DNA of 5,516 nt from Modestobacter sp. Lineage in GTDB: Bacteria > Actinomycetota > Actinomycetes > Mycobacteriales > Geodermatophilaceae. Shown in pieces: positions 1-5,516 of this stretch. The position numbers and the translations under genes are program-made. Position 1 is the stretch's first letter, and every line of letters starts with the position of its first letter. The stretch spans positions 1-5,516 of the forward strand of contig JAOPUQ010000405.1 of the NCBI GenBank assembly GCA_025963425.1, in the 5' to 3' direction. The notes beneath the pieces were generated by a model. That model searched no databases. It was given only the letters and a program-made list of their open reading frames with translations, and was not told where the DNA came from.

Positions 1-1
1 T

Positions 2-20
2 ACCGCTACCCGGTATCGGT
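2..20. promoter_or_regulatory. Near-perfect 19-bp inverted repeat upstream of copA (possible operator)
   Basis: The sequence ACCGCTACCCGGTATCGGT is an inverted repeat around C11. Eight of nine arm positions pair; the mismatch is C6 against T16. The TACC/GGTA core recalls the G/C-rich, TACC-flanked pseudo-palindromes bound by CsoR copper sensors. It lies inside the end of the preceding coding region, 52 bp before the copA start, and touches the window edge, so it could be chance, part of a longer element or an RNA hairpin. No promoter boxes are evident beside it. Confidence 0.2.
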
Positions 21-76
21 TGTACCTGCAGTTCAAGCACGCGGGTCAGGTCCACACCGCGGAGTTCACGCGATGA
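2..76 (+). CDS. C-terminal end of an upstream protein, probably in the copper operon (partial)
   Basis: Only the last 24 codons lie in the window, ending with TGA at 74-76. The visible tail ends YRLYLQFKHAGQVHTAEFTR. This resembles, from memory, the end of small secreted or membrane-anchored proteins that sit beside copper ATPases in actinobacteria and finish in a beta-strand pattern like 'YRLFLxFxHxGxVHTAxF'. The family name is uncertain and no domain can be confirmed from so short a piece. The stop codon overlaps the ATG of the copper ATPase as ATGA, which indicates translational coupling and one operon. The reading frame is supported by G/C at nearly all third positions towards its end and by this overlap. 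A role in copper binding or delivery is inference from context. Confidence 0.7.
   Translation, partial: TATRYRLYLQFKHAGQVHTAEFTR
61..64 (+). promoter_or_regulatory. Ribosome binding site of copA
   Basis: GGAG lies 8 nt before the ATG at 73 and inside the final codons of the preceding gene. It supports the ATG at 73 as the start and fits coupled translation through the ATGA overlap. Confidence 0.6.
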
Positions 77-2271
77 GCACGTCGATCGAACTGCCGATCA
101 CGGGCATGACCTGCGCGTCGTGCGCGAACCGGATCGAGCGCAAGCTCAACAAGCTCGACGGCGTGCAGGCCAGCGTCAACTACGCCACCGAAGCGGCCAC
201 CGTCCGCTTCGACCCGGCGCGGGTGGACACCGACCGGCTGCTGGCCACGGTCTTCGCCGCCGGCTACTCCGCCGCGCTGCCCACACCGCCGTCCGCGGAC
301 GTGCCGACGACCGACGCCGACCCGGATGCGCCGCTGCGCTGCCGGCTCCTGGTCAGCGCCGCGCTGGCGGTGCCGGTCGTCGTGCTGTCCATGGTCCCGG
401 CGCTGCAGTTCGACAACTGGCAGTGGCTGGCGCTCACCCTGGCCAGCCCGGTCGCGGTCTGGGGGGCCTGGCCCTTCCACCGCGCCGCCGTCGTCAACGC
501 CCGGCACGGTGCCAGCACGATGGACACCCTGGTCTCGATCGGCATCGCCGCGGCCTACCTCTGGTCGCTGTGGGCGCTGTTCCTCGGCGACGCGGGCATG
601 CCGGGCATGCGGATGTCCTTCTCGCTGCTCGCCCCGCAGGGGTCCGGTTCCGACGAGCTCTACCTCGAGGTCGCCTCCGCGGTGACCGTCTTCCTGCTGG
701 CCGGCCGTTTCGCCGAGGCCCGCGCCAAGCGGCGCTCCGGCGCGGCACTCGAGGCGCTGCTCGCCCTGGGCGCCAAGGACGCCACCGTGCTGCGGGACGG
801 CCGCGAGGTGCCGGTGTCGATCGATCAGCTGCGCGTCGGTGACCAGTTCGTCGTGCGGCCGGGGGAGAAGATCGCCACCGACGGCGTCGTCGTCAACGGC
901 CGGTCCGCCGTCGACCTGTCGATGCTCACCGGCGAGAGCATGCCGGTCGAGGTCGCCGCTGGCGACCGGGTCACCGGCGCGACCGTCAACGTCGGCGGCC
1001 GGCTCGTCGTCGCCGCCGACCGGGTCGGCGCCGAGACCACGCTGGCCCAGCTCGGCCGGCTGGTCACCGCGGCGCAGAGCGGCAAGGCCCCCGTGCAGCG
1101 ACTGGCCGACCGCGTGTCGGCGGTGTTCGTGCCCGTCGTCCTGGGCATCGCCGTGCTGACCCTGGCCGGCTGGCTGCTGGCCACCGGTGATGTGACCGCC
1201 GCCTTCACCGCGGCCGTCGCCGTCCTGGTCATCGCCTGCCCGTGCGCCCTCGGTCTGGCCACCCCCACCGCGCTGCTGGTCGGCACCGGCCGCGGCGCCC
1301 AGCTCGGGGTGCTCATCAAGGGCCCCGAGGTGCTGGAGAGCACCCGGACGGTCGACACCGTCGTGCTCGACAAGACCGGCACGGTCACCACCGCGCAGAT
1401 GAGCGTGGTCCAGGTGGCCGGCCACCCCGACACCCTGCGCCTGGCCGCGGCCGTCGAGGCCGGGTCCGAGCACCCGATCGCCCGCGCCGTGGTCACCGCC
1501 GCCGGGACCCCGCCGGCTCCGGTCGACGACTTCGCCAACCGGCCCGGTCAGGGCGTCAGTGGCCGGGTCGACGGGCACGACGTGGTGATCGGCTGCCGCG
1601 CGGACCTGCCGCCGGTGTCCGGCGAGCTCGCCGCCGTCGTGCGGGCCGCGGAGGCCGCCGGCCGCACCGCGGTCCAGGTCGCCTGGGACGGCGAGGTGCG
1701 CGGCGTTCTTGTCGTCGCCGACACCGTGAAGCCGACCAGCGCGGGTGCGATCCGGCGGCTGCGCGCACTGGGCCTGTCCCCGGTGCTGGTGACCGGTGAC
1801 AACCCGGGAGCCGCCGCGGCGGTCGCCCGCGAGGTCGGCCTGGACCCCGACCGCGGCGAGGTGGTCGCCGGGGTGCTGCCCGCCGGCAAGGTGGACGTCG
1901 TCGCGCGCCTGCAGGCACAGGGCCGGGTCGTCGCCATGGTCGGGGACGGCGTGAACGACGCCCCGGCACTGGCCCAGGCCGACCTGGGGCTGGCGATGGG
2001 CTCGGGCACCGACGTGGCGATCGAGGCGGGCGACCTGACCCTGGTGCGCGCCGACCTGGACGCCGCCGTGGACGCCATCCGGCTGTCCCGGCGCACCCTG
2101 GCGGTCATCAAGGGCAACCTGTTCTGGGCGTTCGCCTACAACGTCGCCCTGGTGCCGCTGGCGGCACTGGGCTTCCTGAACCCGCTGCTGGCCGGGTTGG
2201 CGATGGCGGCGTCCTCGGTGCTGGTGGTCACCAACAGCCTGCGGCTACGGCGCTTCCAGCCCACGCGCTGA
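73..2271 (+). CDS. copA: Copper-exporting P1B-type ATPase (CopA family)
   Basis: This 732-residue inner-membrane pump uses ATP to export Cu(I) from the cytoplasm. It starts with one HMA metal-binding domain (residues about 4-70) carrying the copper site GMTCASC, with cysteines at 14 and 17. Membrane helices follow near 91-109, 116-134, 150-171 and 196-215. The actuator domain has TGES (286-289). The transmembrane metal site CPC is at 389-391, the phosphorylated aspartate is D433 in DKTGT, the nucleotide-binding HP pair is H467-P468, and the hinge is GDGVND (624-629). The last two helices carry YN (689-690) and MAxSS...N (M711, S714, S715, N721), the Cu(I)-type set that separates CopA from zinc/cadmium and cobalt pumps. 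Length is normal for a single-HMA CopA and nothing is broken. The ATG overlaps the upstream stop (ATGA) and has a GGAG ribosome site, so it is the second or later gene of its operon. Three methionines (176, 179, 181) sit in the external loop between helices 3 and 4. The regulator, perhaps CsoR, is not in the window. Confidence 0.96.
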   Translation: MSTSIELPITGMTCASCANRIERKLNKLDGVQASVNYATEAATVRFDPARVDTDRLLATVFAAGYSAALPTPPSADVPTTDADPDAPLRCRLLVSAALAVPVVVLSMVPALQFDNWQWLALTLASPVAVWGAWPFHRAAVVNARHGASTMDTLVSIGIAAAYLWSLWALFLGDAGMPGMRMSFSLLAPQGSGSDELYLEVASAVTVFLLAGRFAEARAKRRSGAALEALLALGAKDATVLRDGREVPVSIDQLRVGDQFVVRPGEKIATDGVVVNGRSAVDLSMLTGESMPVEVAAGDRVTGATVNVGGRLVVAADRVGAETTLAQLGRLVTAAQSGKAPVQRLADRVSAVFVPVVLGIAVLTLAGWLLATGDVTAAFTAAVAVLVIACPCALGLATPTALLVGTGRGAQLGVLIKGPEVLESTRTVDTVVLDKTGTVTTAQMSVVQVAGHPDTLRLAAAVEAGSEHPIARAVVTAAGTPPAPVDDFANRPGQGVSGRVDGHDVVIGCRADLPPVSGELAAVVRAAEAAGRTAVQVAWDGEVRGVLVVADTVKPTSAGAIRRLRALGLSPVLVTGDNPGAAAAVAREVGLDPDRGEVVAGVLPAGKVDVVARLQAQGRVVAMVGDGVNDAPALAQADLGLAMGSGTDVAIEAGDLTLVRADLDAAVDAIRLSRRTLAVIKGNLFWAFAYNVALVPLAALGFLNPLLAGLAMAASSVLVVTNSLRLRRFQPTR

Positions 2272-2289
2272 GCCCGCGGGCTCAGTGCG
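2264..2289. terminator. Bidirectional terminator hairpin containing both stop codons
   Basis: The core CTGAGCCCGCGGGCTCAG (2268-2285) is a perfect 18-bp palindrome. The stem extends outwards through one G-U pair to 2264 and 2289, giving about 11 paired positions around a CGCG loop. The palindrome holds the copA TGA (2269-2271) on one strand and the tetR TGA (2282-2284) on the other, so it lies exactly between two convergent genes. No T-run follows on either strand, as is common for GC-rich actinobacterial terminators. The hairpin is seen directly; termination is inferred. Confidence 0.6.
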
Positions 2290-2929
2290 CGACGCCGCAG
2301 CTGCTCTGCACCAGCGGCAGGACGACCTTGGCCAGCACCTCGTCGGCGTAGGCGTTGTCGACCGGCCGCCTGCTGAACAGCCACCGCTGCAGGATCAACG
2401 CCGAGGCGCTGGTGGCGACTGCCGTGCCGACGACCCCGGCCCCGACCTCGCCGCGCTCCTCGGCCCGCGTCCAGACCGTGCGGAACGACGAGCTCCACTG
2501 GCCCATCGGGCCCTTCTGGAAGGCCGCACGCAGCTCCGGCTCGTGCGGCAGGGCCGAGAGCAGGGAGAGGGTGGCGGCGCCGAGCGGCCCGTTGACCGTG
2601 GCGACCATCCAGTGCAGCAGGATGCGCAGGTCCTCTTCCAGGGACCCGGTGTCCGGGCTGATGGGCGGCTCGGCGCGCAGTGAGCTGACCGCGTCGGCCA
2701 CCAGGTCGGTCTTGGTGCGCCACCGGCGGTAGATCGTCGCCTTGCCCACCCCGGCCTCGGTGGCCACCGCGTCCATGGTCAGCCCGGCGTAGCCGGCCTC
2801 GGCGAGCACCGTGAGGATCGCTGCGCGGATCGCACCGTCCCGGCTGGGGTCGCGCGGGCGGCCACCGCGTCCGGCCGGCGCCACGTCGCCGCTGGTGGGA
2901 GGGGACGGCACGCCGCACATCGTAGTCAT
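2282..2929 (-). CDS. TetR/AcrR-family transcriptional regulator
   Basis: The gene encodes 215 residues, normal for TetR repressors, which bind DNA as dimers and release it on binding a small ligand. A basic arm (GRGGRPRD, 20-27) precedes the helix-turn-helix domain at about 31-77. Its recognition part contains LTMDAVATEAGVGKATIYRR (50-69) followed by WRTK, close to the family consensus. The C-terminal part (about 85-210) has the features of the TetR_C_11-type ligand domain: PDTGSLEEDL, a helical core and RAEERGEV. The start is the ATG at 2929, with AGGAAG 6 nt upstream; a second ATG three codons later (2920) is possible but further from that site. The gene converges on copA and is divergent from the EAL gene, so the likely targets are itself and the EAL gene across the shared spacer. 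The ligand is unknown and no metal-binding cluster is seen, so control of copA is not supported. Confidence 0.93.
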   Translation of the reverse strand: MTTMCGVPSPPTSGDVAPAGRGGRPRDPSRDGAIRAAILTVLAEAGYAGLTMDAVATEAGVGKATIYRRWRTKTDLVADAVSSLRAEPPISPDTGSLEEDLRILLHWMVATVNGPLGAATLSLLSALPHEPELRAAFQKGPMGQWSSSFRTVWTRAEERGEVGAGVVGTAVATSASALILQRWLFSRRPVDNAYADEVLAKVVLPLVQSSCGVAH

Positions 2930-3025
2930 AGTGATCTTCCTCGGGGCCAGGCGCCGTCCGTGCAGGTCATCCGGCCTTCCGCGCGCCTGAGCGCAGTCGG
3001 TGGGAACGTCGGTCATCCTGCAGCG
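2930..3025. promoter_or_regulatory. Divergent promoter region between tetR and the EAL gene
   Basis: This 96-bp spacer must hold the tetR promoter and probably that of the EAL gene. GGTCATCC occurs twice in direct orientation (2965-2972 and 3011-3018), flanked outside by TGCAGG (2961-2966) and CCTGCA (3017-3022) as a widely spaced inverted repeat. These are candidate TetR binding sites, but they are short and could be chance. No convincing -35/-10 pair stands out on either strand. Confidence 0.45.
2936..2941 (-). promoter_or_regulatory. Ribosome binding site of tetR
   Basis: On the minus strand AGGAAG stands 6 nt before the ATG at 2929. This near-ideal spacing selects that start over the ATG at 2920. 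Confidence 0.7.
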
Positions 3026-4108
3026 GTGAGCGGTCCCGCCGACGTCGTCCGCCCCTCCTGGGACACCCCGCAGCGCGCCACCCGACTGCTGCTGGCCAGC
3101 ACGCTGGAGCACGTGCTGCCCACCATCGCCCGCACTGCCGGCACCCTGCACCTGGACGTCTACGCCGACCCCGGCCTGCTGGAGGTCGTCGACCCCGAGC
3201 CCGACGGCCGGCGGCTGCTCCGGCTGCTGCAGCGGCTGGCCCGCGAGCTGACCGTGGCCGAGACCGAGGCGGTGCGGGTCGCCGCCGACCCGCCCGAGGA
3301 CGCCAACGCACTGGCCACCCGACTGCTCACCGCCCCCTCGCTGGCCGTCGAACTGGCCCGCCGCGGCGTGACGGTGGAGGTCGGGGTGCTCACCGACGCC
3401 GAGCTCTGGCCGGTCTACCAGCCGATCGTGTCGCTGGCCGACGGCACCGTCGTGGCCTACGAGGCGCTGCTGCGCGGCCGGGCCGACGGGCGCGAGGTTG
3501 GGGGCGGGGACCTGTTCTTCCTGGCCGAGTCGGCCGGCTGGCTGCCCCGGCTGGACCGCATCGCCCGGGAGGCGGCGATCCGCGGCGCGGCCGGCTGGCT
3601 GGGCAGCGCCGACCTCTACGTCAACAGCAACCCCTCGGCGGTGTACCGCCCGCAGGTCTGCCTGGCCGGCACCGAGCGGGCCGTGCACGACAGCGGCCTG
3701 TCCCCGGGGCAGCTGGTCTTCGAGGTCGTCGAGTCCCACGCCATCACCGACCGCGGTCACCTGCTGTCGGTGCTGGAGCACCACCGGTCGCTGGGCTGGC
3801 GGGTCGCGCTGGACGACGTGGGCGCCGGCTGGTCGAGCCTGGCCCTGGTGTCCGCCGTCCGGCCCGACGTGGTCAAGCTGGACAAGGAGCTCGTCGCCCG
3901 GCTGACCGACGCCGGCCCCAAGGCGGTCGCCCGCTCGGTGATCAGCCTGGCCCACGGCCTGGGCGCGGTGGTCGTGGCCGAGGGCGTGGAGTCCGAGCGG
4001 GTGGCCGACGAGGTGCGCGAGCTGGGTGCCGACCTCGGGCAGGGTTGGTTCTTCGGCCGGCCGGCGCGGCCCGAGCCCGAGGTCGAGCAGGAGCTCACGG
4101 TCGCCTGA
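3026..4108 (+). CDS. EAL-domain protein, probable cyclic-di-GMP phosphodiesterase
   Basis: EAL domains hydrolyse cyclic-di-GMP to linear pGpG, using two metal ions. The domain covers about residues 126-355 of 360 and begins ELWPVYQPIVSL. The expected catalytic and metal-binding residues are present: E146 of the EAL motif (YEALLRG), N200 (YVNSNPS), E233 and E236 (FEVVES), D263-D264 (DDVGAGWSSL, usually DDFGTGYSSL), K284 (VKLDKEL), E319 (VAEGVE) and Q339 (LGQGWFFGRP). It therefore looks catalytically competent, with a slightly altered loop 6. Residues 1-125 match no domain I recognise; they contain a predicted helical stretch and no membrane segment, so the protein should be cytosolic. No GGDEF domain is present. 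The GTG at 3026 was chosen because the earlier in-frame GTG (2960) would add 22 codons with poor third-position G/C and use up the promoter space next to tetR. No clear ribosome site precedes 3026, so a leaderless message is possible. TetR is divergent and may regulate it. Confidence 0.88.
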   Translation: MSGPADVVRPSWDTPQRATRLLLASTLEHVLPTIARTAGTLHLDVYADPGLLEVVDPEPDGRRLLRLLQRLARELTVAETEAVRVAADPPEDANALATRLLTAPSLAVELARRGVTVEVGVLTDAELWPVYQPIVSLADGTVVAYEALLRGRADGREVGGGDLFFLAESAGWLPRLDRIAREAAIRGAAGWLGSADLYVNSNPSAVYRPQVCLAGTERAVHDSGLSPGQLVFEVVESHAITDRGHLLSVLEHHRSLGWRVALDDVGAGWSSLALVSAVRPDVVKLDKELVARLTDAGPKAVARSVISLAHGLGAVVVAEGVESERVADEVRELGADLGQGWFFGRPARPEPEVEQELTVA

Positions 4109-4117
4109 GCGGGTCGG

Positions 4118-4200
4118 CCATGACCAGTGACCTGATCGTGTGGGTACCTACCTCACGGCCGGCCACCGGGTAGGTGCCTCCATGACCAGGTGAGGTGATC
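4118..4200 (+). repeat. Imperfect direct repeat of about 20 bp flanking a hairpin
   Basis: CCATGACCAGTGACCTGATC (4118-4137) recurs as a close variant at 4180-4200. Both copies share CCATGACCAG, then a TGA and a terminal TGATC, with one inserted base and small changes between. The copies lie 42 bp apart and enclose the loop of the hairpin. They could be a duplication or a protein-binding pair; the function is unknown. Confidence 0.5.
4138..4184. terminator. Probable bidirectional terminator hairpin
   Basis: GGTACCTACC (4143-4152) pairs with GGTAGGTGCC (4169-4178), a 10-position stem with one G-U pair and a 16-nt loop that contains GGCCGGCC. Further pairing outside (4138-4140 with 4181-4183) is weaker and broken by a mismatch. 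It lies 34 bp past the EAL stop and 41 bp past the phosphatase stop, so it could end both transcripts. There is no T-run. The pairing is seen; termination is inferred. Confidence 0.5.
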
Positions 4201-4219
4201 CCGGGCGGCACCGGGCAGG

Positions 4220-4819
4220 TCACGGGCAGCCGGTGTTCCAGCCGGTCAGCGCGGGCCGTTCACGCTCGTGGCCGAGGACGCCGTAGCGGCCGGGGGCCAG
4301 CGGGAACAGTGCCCCGGCCTCGGGCCCGAGCCGCAGCCAGCGCGCGGTCAGGATGCGCAGCACGTGCCCGTGGGCGACCAGGGCGACGTCCCCGTCGGCC
4401 AGCAGCGGCCGGACCCGGTCCAGCACCCGGTCGACCCGCGTCGCCACCTGCGCCAGATTCTCACCGGGGGTCTCCCCGGGCACGGTGCCGTCGGCCCACA
4501 GCGACCAGGGGCGCCCCAGACCGTCGATGATCTCCGGCGTCGTCAGGCCCTCGTAGCCGCCGTAGTCGACCTCGACCAGGTCCGGCTCGAGCGCGGTCTC
4601 GACGTTGCCGTCGAACAAGCCGGCCAGCTCGGCGGTGCGCCGGGCGCGCAGCAGCGGGCTGACGAAGGCGTGCGTGATCTGCCGCTGTCCGAGCACGGAC
4701 CGCAGCCGGCGGGCATCATCCTCACCCTCGGGCAGCAGCGGCAGGTCGGTCACCCCGGTGTGCTGCCCGCTCCTGCTCCACTCGGTCTGTCCGTGCCGGA
4801 CGACAACCAGCTCACCCAC
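4220..4819 (-). CDS. Histidine phosphatase family protein (phosphoglycerate mutase-like)
   Basis: The gene encodes 199 residues of the branch-1 histidine phosphatase fold, in which a histidine is transiently phosphorylated. The N-terminal motif VVVRHGQTEW carries R8-H9-G10, with H9 the expected nucleophile. SPLLRARRTAEL supplies R58, LVEVDYGGYEG supplies the acid E83, and LVAHGHVLRIL supplies the second histidine, H150. All core residues are present and the length is normal for a small cytosolic phosphatase of this type. The substrate cannot be read from sequence; sugar phosphates, phosphoserine and nucleotide-derived phosphates are all known in the family. The start is the GTG at 4819, with AGGAAGGGG just upstream; starting earlier would add a proline/arginine-rich stretch before the usual N-terminal strand. 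The start overlaps the end of the MFS gene by 8 bp, so the two are probably translated together. Confidence 0.93.
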   Translation of the reverse strand: MGELVVVRHGQTEWSRSGQHTGVTDLPLLPEGEDDARRLRSVLGQRQITHAFVSPLLRARRTAELAGLFDGNVETALEPDLVEVDYGGYEGLTTPEIIDGLGRPWSLWADGTVPGETPGENLAQVATRVDRVLDRVRPLLADGDVALVAHGHVLRILTARWLRLGPEAGALFPLAPGRYGVLGHERERPALTGWNTGCP

Positions 4820-5516
4820 GGGAACCCCTTCCTGACGGGACCTCGGCCGGTCCCGCGACGACGAGGGCAGGTGCGGCCGGCCGGCCCCCGGCAGCCGGGA
4901 CACCGGCGACCGCCATCACCGCCACCGCCCCGAGGATGACCAGCAACGGGACGGTCCAACCACCCGAGGCGTCGTGCACCGCGCCGATGATCAGCGGACC
5001 GGTCGCCGCGACGGTGTATCCGCCGCCCTGGACCATCGCCGACATCCGCCGGTTCTCCGTCAGGTCGCGGGACCGACGCACGATCGCGATGAAGATGATC
5101 GTCATGCCACCGCCCTGGGCGGCACCGGCCAGCGAGCACCACAGTGGCCACAGCGACGGCGCGAGCAGCAACCCGAGCGGCAGTGTCGCCCACAGCCCGG
5201 TGACCGCCAGCAGCACCAGGGATGGCCGGCCCCACCACGCCACCAGTGCCGGGACGGCGAAGGCGCCGGCGATCGCCACTACCTGGAACAACGACGAGCT
5301 GGCCCCAGCCTCGGCCCGGGAGAGCCCCTGCTCGTCGGCCAGCAGACTGGGCAGCCACGCGGTCGCGCCGTAATAGCTGACCGCCTGGCCGGCGAAGGCG
5401 ATCGTCAGGCCCCAGGCGACCGGCCGCCGCCACGGTCCGCCGGCGGGTGCGACCGCGGCCGGGACGGGGTCGACGACGCCGGCCTCCTCGGCCGCGGCCG
5501 CGGTCGCGGTGCTGCG
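4812..5516 (-). CDS. MFS transporter, CynX/NimT-like, C-terminal half (partial)
   Basis: The frame is open to the window edge; the last 234 residues are visible and the N-terminal half lies outside. Counting from the first visible residue, 1-32 is an alanine/proline-rich cytoplasmic loop, as found between helices 6 and 7 of MFS proteins. Six membrane helices follow near 33-59, 77-96, 99-121, 123-147, 158-182 and 186-207, so this is the second bundle of a 12-helix carrier. The features YYGATAWLPSLL, the AQGGGMTIIFIAI segment and MVQGGGYTVAATGPLIIG resemble the cyanate/nitroimidazole (CynX/NimT) branch of MFS exporters and importers. The tail after helix 12 is a polar, glycine/proline-rich stretch. 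The substrate is unknown; membership of the branch does not prove cyanate transport. It is the upstream gene of a pair with the histidine phosphatase, whose GTG start overlaps its TGA. Confidence 0.88.
   Translation of the reverse strand, partial: RSTATAAAAEEAGVVDPVPAAVAPAGGPWRRPVAWGLTIAFAGQAVSYYGATAWLPSLLADEQGLSRAEAGASSSLFQVVAIAGAFAVPALVAWWGRPSLVLLAVTGLWATLPLGLLLAPSLWPLWCSLAGAAQGGGMTIIFIAIVRRSRDLTENRRMSAMVQGGGYTVAATGPLIIGAVHDASGGWTVPLLVILGAVAVMAVAGVPAAGGRPAAPALVVAGPAEVPSGRGSRG
4825..4833 (-). promoter_or_regulatory. Ribosome binding site of the histidine phosphatase gene
   Basis: On the minus strand the purine run AGGAAGGGG ends 5 nt before the GTG at 4819 and lies inside the final codons of the MFS gene. 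It decides the GTG start and supports coupled translation of the pair. Confidence 0.65.

Larger units (their letters stand above)
4109..4219. other. Spacer between two convergent genes, no gene seen
   Basis: These 111 bp separate the stop of the EAL gene from the stop of the phosphatase gene. They hold the hairpin at 4138-4184, an imperfect direct repeat on both sides of it, and a weak hairpin at 4200-4215 (5-bp CCCGG/CCGGG stem, 6-nt loop) just past the phosphatase stop. No coding region is supported. Confidence 0.6.

Noticed and set aside
46..1578. Long open frame on the minus strand opposite copA (510 codons).
   Set aside because: It is a by-product of very high GC. Its translation is a low-complexity run rich in G, R, D and Q with no recognisable domain, while the plus strand encodes a complete CopA.
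2916..2935. AT-richer pocket over the tetR start as a possible operator palindrome.
   Set aside because: Only the outer CAC/GTG arms match; the inner positions do not pair.
2960..3025. Earlier GTG start for the EAL gene adding 22 residues.
   Set aside because: Several of the added codons (CCT, GGT, CAT, CCT, GCA) break the G/C third-position rule of the gene, the ribosome site is weak, and only 30 bp would remain for a divergent promoter. It cannot be excluded.
2930..3955. Upstream extension of the tetR frame across the spacer and antisense to the EAL gene.
   Set aside because: The extension is low-complexity and antisense to a well-supported enzyme. A good ribosome site and ATG at 2929 give a normal-length TetR.
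4820..4903. Longer N-terminus for the histidine phosphatase.
   Set aside because: The added stretch is proline/arginine-rich and overlaps the MFS coding end. The strong AGGAAGGGG site points to the GTG at 4819, which places RHG at the usual distance from the N-terminus.
4812..5291. A short membrane protein starting at an internal TTG at 5291.
   Set aside because: The same frame stays open to the window edge and encodes a further matching MFS helix and the central loop, so the TTG is an internal leucine codon.
1..5516. A novel defence, mobile or CRISPR-type system.
   Set aside because: All coding regions belong to familiar families or are edge fragments. There are no transposase, recombinase or nuclease genes and no regular repeat arrays.

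Overview
The window is very GC-rich, with strong G/C bias at third codon positions, GTG starts and tightly packed or overlapping genes. This points to a high-GC actinobacterium. The protein style would fit the Geodermatophilaceae (Blastococcus, Modestobacter, Geodermatophilus), but that placement is inference. The DNA looks like ordinary chromosome. I see no insertion sequence, CRISPR array, tRNA, rRNA or phage gene.

Layout. Bases 2-76 (+) hold the last residues of an upstream gene whose stop codon overlaps the start of the next gene (ATGA). That next gene, 73-2271 (+), is a complete copper-exporting P1B-type ATPase (CopA type) with every signature motif intact. A TetR-family regulator (2282-2929, -) converges on it. 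The two stop codons sit inside one palindrome that probably works as a terminator in both directions. A spacer of about 96 bp separates tetR from a divergent gene, 3026-4108 (+), for a soluble EAL-domain protein. That protein keeps the residues expected of an active cyclic-di-GMP phosphodiesterase, behind an N-terminal region I do not recognise. A 111-bp spacer with a hairpin and an imperfect direct repeat separates it from a convergent minus-strand pair. This pair is a histidine phosphatase (4220-4819) and, upstream of it with an 8-bp overlap, the C-terminal half of an MFS transporter of the CynX/NimT type (4812-5516, cut by the window edge).

How the genes work together. The upstream fragment and copA look like one translationally coupled copper-handling unit. 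TetR and the EAL gene share a divergent promoter region, so TetR may control itself and the EAL gene; nothing links it to copper. The transporter and phosphatase form a two-gene operon whose substrate cannot be read from sequence. I found no new defence or mobile system. The points most worth a second look are the stop-codon palindrome, the inverted repeat upstream of copA, the hairpin and repeats at 4118-4200, and the unrecognised N-terminal region of the EAL protein.
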